From: Poriferisodalis sp026713105 | GTDB taxonomy: Bacteria; Actinomycetota; Acidimicrobiia; Acidimicrobiales; Poriferisodalaceae | DNA: 64,000 bases | Assembly: GCA_965115995.1 (NCBI GenBank) | Contig: OZ220472.1 | Coordinates: 2,666,001-2,730,000, forward strand | Reading direction: 5' to 3' | In this document: piece by piece, positions 17,910 to 26,400 of the stretch | How the letters are laid out: each line of letters starts with the position of its first letter | Numbering within the stretch: the first letter of the stretch is position 1 | Translations under genes and position numbers: made by a program | Notes under the pieces: generated by a model | The model's input: only the letters and a program-made list of their open reading frames with translations | Told to the model about the DNA's origin: nothing | The model's database searches: none

Positions 17910-18329
17910 ATGACCACAGCCAAGCCGGCCCGCAAGTACGTGCCCAAGCCCGAGGGGTTGAACCTCGAGTTCCACGTGGCCTGCTTGGAAGCGGGGACGC
18001 TGTGCATCCAGAGATGCTCAGACTGCGGCGAGTTCCGCCATCCCCAGCGCTGGTACTGCCCGTCGTGCCACAGCCGCAACTCCGACTTCGCCCCCGTGGC
18101 GGGCAGCGGCCGCATCTACTCGATGGCCGTCAACCACTTCACGGTCGATCGCGGCTGGGTCGACGAGCTGCCGTACACCACCGCAGTGGTGGAGCTCGAC
18201 GAAGGCCCCCGCGTCGTCGGCTCGCTGCGTGGCGTGCAGCCCGGCGAGGCCAGCATCGGCCAGCGCGTGCACGTCTCGGTGGAGCCTCGAGGCGAAGAGT
18301 TCGCATACCTCTGGGTCGACATGGCCTGA
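17910..18329 (+). CDS. DUF35 Zn-ribbon/OB-fold acyl-CoA-associated protein
   Basis: A 139-residue protein with a rubredoxin-like zinc ribbon CSDCGEFRHPQRWYCPSC (about 35-52) and an OB-fold after it (GSGRIYSMAVNHF, then TTAVVELDEGPRVVGSL). This is the standard DUF35 layout. DUF35 proteins bind thiolase-like partners and position the CoA substrate, and the gene directly follows such a thiolase. The length fits a stand-alone DUF35 subunit. Confidence 0.88.
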   Translation: MTTAKPARKYVPKPEGLNLEFHVACLEAGTLCIQRCSDCGEFRHPQRWYCPSCHSRNSDFAPVAGSGRIYSMAVNHFTVDRGWVDELPYTTAVVELDEGPRVVGSLRGVQPGEASIGQRVHVSVEPRGEEFAYLWVDMA

Positions 18330-18459
18330 GCGGCCGATCAACACAGCTTCACCGGTCAGCGCTGAGTACTCTCCGGCCGTCGCGAACTGGAGCCTTGGCC
18401 CGGTTCCGTTTCGTTGTCTGAACGCCAGGCAGCGCTGTACTCGGAGGATCTCCCTGCCC

Positions 18460-20730
18460 ATGAGCATGCTCGGCACCCGCGTGGAACGTAAGGAAGACCC
18501 CGAACTTCTCACCGTCGGCGGCACCTACGTCGATGACGTCGAATGCGAGGGCGCACTGGTTGCCGTATTCGTCCGATCGACGATGGCCCACGCAGACATC
18601 ACGGCCATCCACGTCGACGAGGCGCAAGACATGCCGGGCGTCGTGGGCGTGTTCACAGCGGCCGATCTCGAGCTCAGCGCCGATCCGCCCCGCATGCCCA
18701 TGCTCAACCAGCAGATGCTGCGCTCGCCGCTGGCGGCAGATCGGGTGCGATATGTGGGCGATCCCTACGCCGTGGTCGTCGCCGAGTCGCAGACCAAAGC
18801 GATCGATGCGGCCGAGCTGGCGTACGCCGACTACGCGCCGCTCGATCCCCTGCTGGACACTGCAGAGTCCGCACGCAACGACCGGCTGATGTTCCCCGAG
18901 GCCGAAACCAACACAGTGTTCGCCATCCCGTCGGGCCCCCAGGACGGGCAGGACCCCTTCGCCGGCTGCGAGGTCACCGTCGAGCTGGCGTTCGCCAACC
19001 CCCGGATGACCGCAGCCCCCATCGAGCCTCGCGCTGCGCTTGCCTCCTGGGACCCAGGCACGCAGCGGCTCACCTATTGGGCATGCACCCAGTTCCCGCA
19101 CCAGACCCGGGACACCCTGTCCGCATTCTGCGGGCTGGAGCCCAGCCAGGTCCATGTCATCACGCCCGATGTCGGCGGGGGCTTCGGTGCCAAGAACGCC
19201 CAATATGTCGAAGACTTCGTGGTGGCGCGCCTCACCTGCCGCCTCGAACGCCCCGTGCGCTGGGCGGAGACTCGCTCCGAATCCATGACCGGATTCACCC
19301 ATGCCCGGGCGATCTCGTACTCGGCGCGGCTCGGGGGCACCCGTGACGGCAACGTGACGGCCTACGAGGTGGACGCACTGCAGGACGCCGGCGCCTACCC
19401 GATGATCGGGTCATTGCTGCCCATGTTCGTGCGCACCATGGCAACGGGCGTGTACGACATTCCGAAGGTGGCGGTGTCCACGAATTCGGTCACGACGAAC
19501 ACTGCGCCTGTGGGCGCCTACCGGGGAGCTGGCCGACCGGAGGCTGCGCTGGCGATCGAGCGGATGATGGACCTGTTCGCCGCCGAGATCGGGATGGACC
19601 CCGGCGAGTTGCGCCGCCGCAACTTCATCCCGCCCGAGGCGTTCCCGTTCAAGACGCCGACCGGCGCCGACATGGACTCTGGCGAGTACGCCAAAGCCCT
19701 CGACGCCGTGATGGAAGCTGCGGACTATCCCAGCCTGCGCGCGGAGCAGGAGCGACGCCGCTCAGAGGGCTCGTCGAAGCTGCTGGGATTGGGCTGGAGC
19801 GCCTACGTCGAGATCTCGAACCCGATGGGCGCACCGGAGTTCGGCGCGATGGAGGTCCGCTCCGACGGATCGGCGCTTGTGCTCACTGGCTCATCGAACC
19901 ACGGGCAGGGCCATCACACCGCGTACGCCCAGATTGCTGCCGACCTCACCGGCATCGCGTTCGACATGATCGAGGTGCGCCACGGGGACACCGACGAGGT
20001 CCCCCGCGGCGGCGGCACCGGCGGCTCTCGCTCGCTTCAGACGGGCGGGGTCGCAGTGTTCGAAGCAGCAACCGCGGTGGTCGATCAGGCCAAGCAAGCC
20101 GCTGCGGCAATGCTCGAGGCCGATCCCGCTGACATCGTGCTGGACGTCGACGCCGGCACGTTCGCCGTGGTGGGTACACCCGCACGGTCGCTCGACTGGG
20201 CCCAAATCGCGGCCCACGGCTCCGAGTCCGATGGTCGTGAGCTGCAGGCCGAGAGCGACTTTCAGCCGCCGGCGGCCACTTTCCCCTTCGGCGTGCAGCT
20301 CTCGGTCGTGGAGGTGGACCGCGACACCGGCCAGGTCACGCCGGTGCGCCATGTGACGTGCGACGACGCCGGTGTGATCGTGAACCCGATGATCGTCGAA
20401 GGACAAGTGCATGGCGGCGTGGCCTCCGGCATCACCCATGCACTCGGCGAAGTGTTCGTCTACGACGACGACGGCAACCCACTGACCGGCAACTTCATGG
20501 ACTACGCCATCGCATCAGCGGCAGAACTGCCGAGCTTCGAACGGATTCCGCTGGAGACTCCGACCGATCGCAACCCGCTGGGCGCCAAGGGCATCGGCGA
20601 GTCCGGCACGATCGGCGCGACGCCGGCAGTGCACAACGCGGTGGTCGATGCGCTGTCGCACCTCGGCGTCCGGCATGTCGAGCTCCCCTGCACGCCCGAG
20701 CGCGTGTGGCAACACCTGCAGCACGCGTAA
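18460..20730 (+). CDS. Molybdopterin-binding large subunit, xanthine dehydrogenase/CoxL family
   Basis: A 756-residue large subunit. The ATG at 18460 is chosen since GGAGGA lies 11 bases upstream; the open frame extends further back without support. Visible features: LGTRVERKEDPELLTVGG start, DVGGGFGAKNA, the loop AYRGAGRPE (the form II CoxL signature, not the AYRCSF of true CO dehydrogenase), and the catalytic Glu region GAKGIGESGTIG near the end. Enzymes of this type hydroxylate aldehydes, purines or aromatic CoA esters. The iron-sulfur and FAD subunits are not adjacent, so partners must lie elsewhere or the gene is solitary. Confidence 0.88.
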   Translation: MSMLGTRVERKEDPELLTVGGTYVDDVECEGALVAVFVRSTMAHADITAIHVDEAQDMPGVVGVFTAADLELSADPPRMPMLNQQMLRSPLAADRVRYVGDPYAVVVAESQTKAIDAAELAYADYAPLDPLLDTAESARNDRLMFPEAETNTVFAIPSGPQDGQDPFAGCEVTVELAFANPRMTAAPIEPRAALASWDPGTQRLTYWACTQFPHQTRDTLSAFCGLEPSQVHVITPDVGGGFGAKNAQYVEDFVVARLTCRLERPVRWAETRSESMTGFTHARAISYSARLGGTRDGNVTAYEVDALQDAGAYPMIGSLLPMFVRTMATGVYDIPKVAVSTNSVTTNTAPVGAYRGAGRPEAALAIERMMDLFAAEIGMDPGELRRRNFIPPEAFPFKTPTGADMDSGEYAKALDAVMEAADYPSLRAEQERRRSEGSSKLLGLGWSAYVEISNPMGAPEFGAMEVRSDGSALVLTGSSNHGQGHHTAYAQIAADLTGIAFDMIEVRHGDTDEVPRGGGTGGSRSLQTGGVAVFEAATAVVDQAKQAAAAMLEADPADIVLDVDAGTFAVVGTPARSLDWAQIAAHGSESDGRELQAESDFQPPAATFPFGVQLSVVEVDRDTGQVTPVRHVTCDDAGVIVNPMIVEGQVHGGVASGITHALGEVFVYDDDGNPLTGNFMDYAIASAAELPSFERIPLETPTDRNPLGAKGIGESGTIGATPAVHNAVVDALSHLGVRHVELPCTPERVWQHLQHA

Positions 20731-20764
20731 CAGCTCGCGGCCGGAATCGGCCGAGACGGCCGGT

Positions 20765-21931
20765 TCAGACCGGGCCGTTGGTGTCCAGCCGGCTGGCCAG
20801 AACGGCCACGACAGCGAGACCGCCAACCGCGGCGGAGGCGAGGTACGCCGCCGTCGGGCTGACCGCAAACACCGGAAGCCACACGATCGAACCGATCGCG
20901 TGACCGCTGAACCGAAGCGACAGCGTGAATGAGAGCGCGCCCGCCCGGTTGTCGGGCGCTGCAATGGAAGCAAGCGACTGGAAGCTGACCACGGTGGCCT
21001 GGGTGGCTGCGCCCGCGACGAACCAGACACATGCAAGCAGCCACGTCGACTGTGCCACGGGCAGCAGGGCCACCAGTGCGGAGCAAGTGACGATGGCGAT
21101 CGTGGCTGCCCGCCGCCCCCCCAAGCGGTCCAGCACGATGCCCCACAACGGCGCCGCTGCCATGCCGGCGACACCTCCCGCAAACAGCAGCGCCCCCACC
21201 TGCGAACCCGTCAGCCCGATCACATCCCGGCCGCTCAGCGCCACCAGGATCCTTGCGCCGACCGGGCCCAGTGCGGCCAACATCGCAGTCGCGGCGACAA
21301 GCAACGTCGAGCGGCGCATCAGCGTGCGCAGCTGAGGCGGCGAGATGGGTGTGCTGGACGTGGCCGGCTCATCGGGAGTCGACGCCTTCGGCAGCAGCAG
21401 TGCGATGAGTGCGCCGGCGGCGGCCGTCGCGACGTACGCAAGGCGCCAGTTGGTGTCTGCGCCGATCCCGCCCAGCATCGGCGCAGACAGCTGACCGAGG
21501 GCCTGGAACGCCGCGTAGCGACCCACGACGCGCCCGACGCGACCCGTGGGCGCCGTTTCGGTCAGCATCGCCAGCAGCAGCGGCGTGATGAACGCGTTCA
21601 TCGAACCTTGCGCCACGCGAGCGACGAGAAACCACACGTAGGTTGGCGCGATGGCGCATCCCAGGGTCGCCACTGCATAGAGCGCGACGGCAGGGCGCAA
21701 TACCCGGGCGCGGCCCCAGCGGTCGGCGATCGTGCCCGACACCAGCAAGAGCCCGGCGAACGGCACCAAGTAACACCACAGGGCCCAGCCGATCTGGCCG
21801 GTGGTGACCGAGAAAGTCGAGCGCAGCTCGGGGATCATCGGCAGCATCACGAACGTGCCGAGCGGTCCCATCATTCCGCCGAAATAGAGCAGCACGCGGC
21901 GCCACTCGCCGGTCGTGCCCCGTCCCTCCAT
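20765..21931 (-). CDS. MFS transporter (drug/metabolite exporter type)
   Basis: About 388 residues with 12 predicted membrane helices. The loop after helix 2 carries GTIADRWGRARVLRPA, the classical MFS motif A. A GTG at 21943 is an alternative start; the ATG at 21931 has GGAGG three bases upstream, a short spacing. It moves small molecules by proton antiport or uniport; the substrate is unknown. It is convergent with the molybdenum hydroxylase and divergent from the fused CoA-transferase. Confidence 0.87.
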   Translation of the reverse strand: MEGRGTTGEWRRVLLYFGGMMGPLGTFVMLPMIPELRSTFSVTTGQIGWALWCYLVPFAGLLLVSGTIADRWGRARVLRPAVALYAVATLGCAIAPTYVWFLVARVAQGSMNAFITPLLLAMLTETAPTGRVGRVVGRYAAFQALGQLSAPMLGGIGADTNWRLAYVATAAAGALIALLLPKASTPDEPATSSTPISPPQLRTLMRRSTLLVAATAMLAALGPVGARILVALSGRDVIGLTGSQVGALLFAGGVAGMAAAPLWGIVLDRLGGRRAATIAIVTCSALVALLPVAQSTWLLACVWFVAGAATQATVVSFQSLASIAAPDNRAGALSFTLSLRFSGHAIGSIVWLPVFAVSPTAAYLASAAVGGLAVVAVLASRLDTNGPV

Positions 21932-22141
21932 AAGCCTCCGCACGCTAGTTCCGCGCCGCTGAATGGGCCGCTCTGGCCTGATTGTCGGGGATGGCGTGCT
22001 GGCGCAGCGGCCGCGTGGACCTCGCGCTTAGCATCGCCTGCACGGCATGCCGGCGGGGCCCGCCTGCTCACGGGGGGAGAGCGAGCGACCCCGCCGGGTG
22101 CACGACACAGCACGATCTGGCCGAGCGCGCGGGGGTGAGGC

Positions 22142-24541
22142 ATGACGGCAGAAGCGTCGGTGCCCTCTGGTCAGTCCACGCCCGCGCACCCCAATGCCGG
22201 ACTGGCTCATGTGCGAGTCCTGGAGCTTTCCGGAAGCGTGGGAGTTGCCTGGGCAGCGAAGCTCTTCGCCGATCTGGGCGCCGATGTCATTCGCGTCGAG
22301 GACGGGCGCGATGTGGTCCGATCGCGGCCCCACGATGTCCATCGTTGGCTGAACTCCAACAAGCGCTCAGTCTGGTCACTGAACGATGAGCTGATCGGCG
22401 ACGCCGATCTGGTGATACACGATCGCCGCGATATGGCCGATCTGACGCAGCAGAACAGCCGGCTCGTCGTGCTGGCCATCACCCCGTTCGGGCTCAGCGG
22501 GCCCTACGCGCACTACGAGGCCGCTGAGATCAACGTCATCCACGGGTCCAGTTGGGGGAACCTGTCCCCGGGGGGTGCCACCGATCCAGACCTGCCGCCG
22601 CTGAAGGCGCCCGGCCATCACGCCAACATCAACGTAGCCACAGTCGCCGCGATCGCGGCCCTCGCGGCAACCGAACGAGCCGCCGTGAGCGGCCAGGGCG
22701 AGCACCTCGATTTCGCGGCCGTCGCGGCGTCGGCCAAGATCACCGAAGTCGCTCCTGCCGCAGTCTCGTTCCTGGGCGTGGAGGCCTCCCGGCTCGGCAC
22801 GCGCACGGTGGTGCCGTGGCGAATCTTCCAATGCACTGACGGGCTGCTTCAGCTCATCTGCCCCGAGCAGTCACAGTGGGAGTCTTTCGTTGAGCTCATG
22901 GACTCCCCCGAGTGGGCATCACTCGAAGTGTTCGCCACCGGACCTGATCGCACCCAGAACTCTGATGTCATCAACGTGTACTTGGAGGAGTGGTTCGCTG
23001 ACCAGCGCGCCGACGACATCTACCACGACGCTCAGGCCGCTCGTATCGCCGTGACGCCGGTGAACACGATGGCACAGCTCGAAGCCGACGAGCACTTCGC
23101 CGAGCGCGGTTTTTTCGCCACGACGCCTGATGGGCTGAAGCTGCCGGGACCGGGGTTCCAGATCGATCAGCCGTGGTGGAATCTCGCTGCAGAGGCACCC
23201 GACGCGGGTGCCCACGGAGGCGAAAGCTGGCGGCACAGAACCGCCGGGGCCGAACGTGCCGAATCCCTCGCGGGAACCAACAGCACCGCTGCGGCAGCTG
23301 CGGGGCACCGCCCGCTGGAGGGGGTGCGGGTCTGCGATTTCACCTGGATCTGGGCCGGTCCGTTCTGCACCCAGATCTTGGCCCACCTTGGGGCTGACGT
23401 CGTCAAGCTCGAGTCCCCCGACCACTTGTGCATGTTCCGGCGGCTGCCGCTGAGTCCGCCTGACAGCCCGGCGACACACGACACCTCCGGCCTGTTTCAG
23501 CTCTACAACTCCGACAAGCGCAGCGTCGGCATCGACTTGTCCCACGCCGATGCCGCAGAGGTTGTCGCACGCCTCGTCGCCGTCAGCGACGTAGTGGTCG
23601 ACAATTTCGGCGTCGGTGTCATGGATCGGCTCGGCTTCGGCGTAGAGCAATTGCGTGCCATCAACCCAGACGTCGTCATCGCCACGCTGTCGGGCTATGG
23701 CAGCACCGGCCCCAATGCGGACTATGTGGCGTACGGACCTGCTGGCGGAGCGTTCGCCGGCCTGTATGCCTCCAACGGATACGAGGACGGCCCGGCGTTC
23801 GAGACCGGCGTGGCCATCGGTGATCCGTGCACCGGGATCACCGCCGCATGGGCGGTGGTGGCATCGCTCGCCGCTCGCCGTCGCAACGGCGTCGCCGCCA
23901 CGATCGACGTCGCCATGGCGGAAGCCGTCGCCGCCACAGTCGGCGAAGGCTGGATGCAGTACCTCGCGGACGGCCGATCGCCCGCACCCATCGGCAACCA
24001 TGATCCGATCTGGTCGCCTCACAACTGCTACCGGGCCCGAGGCGACGATCAATGGGTCACGATCGCGTGCACCGACGAGCCCATGTGGCATTCGCTGTGC
24101 GCAGTCGTGGACGCCGGGCTCGCCCAGCGACCGGAATTCGCCAACGCTGCTGATCGCAAGCGGAACGAGGCCGAGCTCGACGCCGCGATCTCGGCGTGGA
24201 CCCAGACACGAGATCGCTGGCAGATCACCGACGAGCTGCAGGCCGCCGGCGTGAACGCCTTTCCATCGGTGACGTCGCATGAGGTGTGGACTGGCGACGC
24301 CCACTTCGAGGCCATCGGCATGCTCGAACGGCCTCACCACCCGCTCACCGGGGACCGGGTGGTGCCCGGCATCCCATGGCGATTGAGGGACGGACCCAAC
24401 GGACTGCGACGCCCTGCACCGCTGCTCGGTGAGCACACCGTCGAGGTTCTGACCGAGGTGTTGGGTTTCGCGCCTGACGCGGTGGACGAGCTGATTGCCC
24501 GTGGAGCAGTTCGGGTGCCCGCCACGGCGCAGGCCGATTGA
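22142..24541 (+). CDS. Tandem type III CoA-transferase (two CaiB/BaiF domains fused)
   Basis: A 799-residue protein with two full CaiB/BaiF modules, twice the family's normal length of about 400. Domain 1 (about 15-365) starts AHVRVLELSGSVGVAWAAKLFADLGADVIRVE in form and has a candidate catalytic Asp in GQGEHLDFAAVAA. Domain 2 (about 395-799) repeats the fold, with VCDFTWIWAGPFCTQILAHL and the candidate Asp in TIDVAMAEA. An Ala/Gly-rich linker joins them. Single-domain enzymes interlock as dimers, so a fusion can make a pseudo-dimer. It moves CoA between organic acids, here probably as activation before oxidation. GGGGTGAGG precedes the ATG. Confidence 0.88.
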   Translation: MTAEASVPSGQSTPAHPNAGLAHVRVLELSGSVGVAWAAKLFADLGADVIRVEDGRDVVRSRPHDVHRWLNSNKRSVWSLNDELIGDADLVIHDRRDMADLTQQNSRLVVLAITPFGLSGPYAHYEAAEINVIHGSSWGNLSPGGATDPDLPPLKAPGHHANINVATVAAIAALAATERAAVSGQGEHLDFAAVAASAKITEVAPAAVSFLGVEASRLGTRTVVPWRIFQCTDGLLQLICPEQSQWESFVELMDSPEWASLEVFATGPDRTQNSDVINVYLEEWFADQRADDIYHDAQAARIAVTPVNTMAQLEADEHFAERGFFATTPDGLKLPGPGFQIDQPWWNLAAEAPDAGAHGGESWRHRTAGAERAESLAGTNSTAAAAAGHRPLEGVRVCDFTWIWAGPFCTQILAHLGADVVKLESPDHLCMFRRLPLSPPDSPATHDTSGLFQLYNSDKRSVGIDLSHADAAEVVARLVAVSDVVVDNFGVGVMDRLGFGVEQLRAINPDVVIATLSGYGSTGPNADYVAYGPAGGAFAGLYASNGYEDGPAFETGVAIGDPCTGITAAWAVVASLAARRRNGVAATIDVAMAEAVAATVGEGWMQYLADGRSPAPIGNHDPIWSPHNCYRARGDDQWVTIACTDEPMWHSLCAVVDAGLAQRPEFANAADRKRNEAELDAAISAWTQTRDRWQITDELQAAGVNAFPSVTSHEVWTGDAHFEAIGMLERPHHPLTGDRVVPGIPWRLRDGPNGLRRPAPLLGEHTVEVLTEVLGFAPDAVDELIARGAVRVPATAQAD

Positions 24542-24655
24542 GCGCGCGCGCATAGTGTGAGCCACGAGTTCGGGGGATCTTCGCCGCCGCCTTGGCGTGG
24601 AGGATCATCGGAATAGCTGTGCGGGGACGGCCCTGCACGCAGAGAAGGGGCAGGC

Positions 24656-26188
24656 ATGGCTGTAGAAGTGACGATCAGTTCAGGGCGTCTGGCTGGCGTC
24701 GACGACCAAGGCGTTCACGCCTACAAGGGCATTCCCTATGCGGCGCCGCCAGTGGGCGACTTGCGGTGGCGGCCACCAGTGGCCCCGGCCAGCTGGGATG
24801 GCGTCCGAAACGCCTCGTCCTACGGCCCTGTGGCGCTGCAGCAGCCCATGCCCGGCATCTTCGGCGAGCTGGGCACACCACCCAACCCCGCCGGCGACGA
24901 CTGCCTGCGGCTGAATGTGTGGACACCGGACCCCGGCGCCGGTGGCATGCCGGTACTGGTGTGGATCCACGGCGGCGCCTTCTATGCAGGCAGCGGGGTC
25001 GACGACGTCTACAACGGCGCAGCGTTCGCCCGCGACGGCGTGGTGTGCGTGACGATCAACTACCGGCTCGGCGTCCAGGGGTACATGAACCTCGCGAGCC
25101 ACTTCGGCCACCTGCCCGCCTCGGGCAACATCGGCATGCTCGACCAGGTCGCGGCTCTCCAGTGGGTCCAGGAGAACATTGCAGCATTCGGCGGCGATCC
25201 ATCGAAGGTGACGATCGCCGGCGAATCGGCGGGCGGCATGAGCTGCGGAACGCTGATGGCAATGCCGGCGGCGAAGGGGCTGTTCCAGGGTGCTATTCCC
25301 CAAAGCGGCGCTGCCCACAACGGTCTGAGCGCCGACACGGCGTCGCTCATCAGCGGCTACGTGCTCGACGCTGTCGGTGTGAAGCCCGGCGACACCGACG
25401 CTTTGGCCGCGGTCAGCAACGACGCCCTTCTGGCCGCACAGATCGACGTCGTCGACGATCTCGGCGCCACCCGCAACCCGGAGAAGTACCGCGAAGCGGC
25501 AGCGTCGGCGATGGCCTTCCAGCCGACGTACTTCACCGAGGAACTGCCTCAACGCCCGATCGACGCCATCGCCGCGGGCGCAGCGTCGGATGTGCGGGTG
25601 TTGATCGGCTCCACGATGGAAGAGGCACAGATCTTCGTGGTCGACCTCAAGGAGATGTTCAACGAGGAACTCGTACGCGCCAGCGTCGGTGCCGTGTTCG
25701 GCATGGTCGGCAAGGATGGCGATGCCGCCCTCGGGGTATACAGCGGAAACCGGCCCGAGGCGGCACCGCACGAGCTCGCTGCGGCGGTGGAGACCGACCG
25801 GATGTTCACCGTCCCGGCCGTCCGCCTTGCCGATGCGCAGGCTGCACACAACCCGAATTTGTGGATGTACCGGTTCGACTGGCGCACACCGCAGGGCGAC
25901 GGGGAGTGGGGCGCCCACCACTTCCTTGAGGTGCCGTTCATGTTCGATCAGATCGACAACGACATGGCACGTGGCTTCGTCGGCGACGACCCCCCGCTCG
26001 ACTTGGTTGCCAACACCCATGAGGCGTGGGTTCGGTTCGTCACTGACGGCGATCCGAATCACACCGGGCTGCCGGACTGGCCGCGTTGGACCACCCAATC
26101 GCGCCCCACCATGCTGCTCGACACCGAGTGCCGGTTGGCAAACCGCCCGGCCGACGACGAGATCAGCCTCTGGGACGGCGTCATTTAG
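24656..26188 (+). CDS. Type B carboxylesterase
   Basis: A 510-residue alpha/beta hydrolase of the carboxylesterase/cholinesterase family. The N-terminal block VHAYKGIPYAAPPVGDLRW is typical. The oxyanion hole is WIHGGAFYAG and the nucleophile is in VTIAGESAGG (Ser near 188). A conserved EDCLRLNVW-like block appears as GDDCLRLNVWTPD. No signal peptide is seen, so the enzyme is probably cytoplasmic. It hydrolyses carboxylic esters of unknown nature, and could supply acids to the upstream CoA-transferase. The length is normal. Confidence 0.9.
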   Translation: MAVEVTISSGRLAGVDDQGVHAYKGIPYAAPPVGDLRWRPPVAPASWDGVRNASSYGPVALQQPMPGIFGELGTPPNPAGDDCLRLNVWTPDPGAGGMPVLVWIHGGAFYAGSGVDDVYNGAAFARDGVVCVTINYRLGVQGYMNLASHFGHLPASGNIGMLDQVAALQWVQENIAAFGGDPSKVTIAGESAGGMSCGTLMAMPAAKGLFQGAIPQSGAAHNGLSADTASLISGYVLDAVGVKPGDTDALAAVSNDALLAAQIDVVDDLGATRNPEKYREAAASAMAFQPTYFTEELPQRPIDAIAAGAASDVRVLIGSTMEEAQIFVVDLKEMFNEELVRASVGAVFGMVGKDGDAALGVYSGNRPEAAPHELAAAVETDRMFTVPAVRLADAQAAHNPNLWMYRFDWRTPQGDGEWGAHHFLEVPFMFDQIDNDMARGFVGDDPPLDLVANTHEAWVRFVTDGDPNHTGLPDWPRWTTQSRPTMLLDTECRLANRPADDEISLWDGVI

Positions 26189-26244
26189 CAGTCTGCACAC
26201 AGAAGCGCTGGCCGGTGGCTGGCCGCTGAGCGCAGCTGCGCCCG

Positions 26245-26281
26245 TAGAGTTCAGCGCTGCCGGGTCCTTGCACCCGGCAGC
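26245..26281 (+). promoter_or_regulatory. Promoter box and perfect hairpin before typA
   Basis: TAGAGT (26245-26250) is a good -10 box. A perfect 10-bp stem follows at once, GCTGCCGGGT (26256-26265) with ACCCGGCAGC (26272-26281), around a 6-base loop. If the box is used, the message begins with this hairpin, about 120 bases before the typA ATG. No T-run follows, so it may instead stabilise the typA leader or act as a terminator for the esterase gene. Confidence 0.5.
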
Positions 26282-26400
26282 CATCGCGACGTCTGGGTGC
26301 ATTGAGAACCTGCGCAGCGCTCGGCGTCATCGGCTGCACTCACCGGTGGTGAGCCCGCACGCCGATCCTGCGCCGGAACCCCTCTCCCGTGAGGCTTGCC

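Noticed and set aside
18460..20730. Carbon monoxide dehydrogenase large subunit
   Set aside because: The active loop is AYRGAGR, not AYRCSF, and the medium and small subunit genes are missing.
22919..24565. 548-residue minus-strand frame opposite the CoA-transferase
   Set aside because: A shadow frame; the plus-strand gene has clear CaiB motifs.
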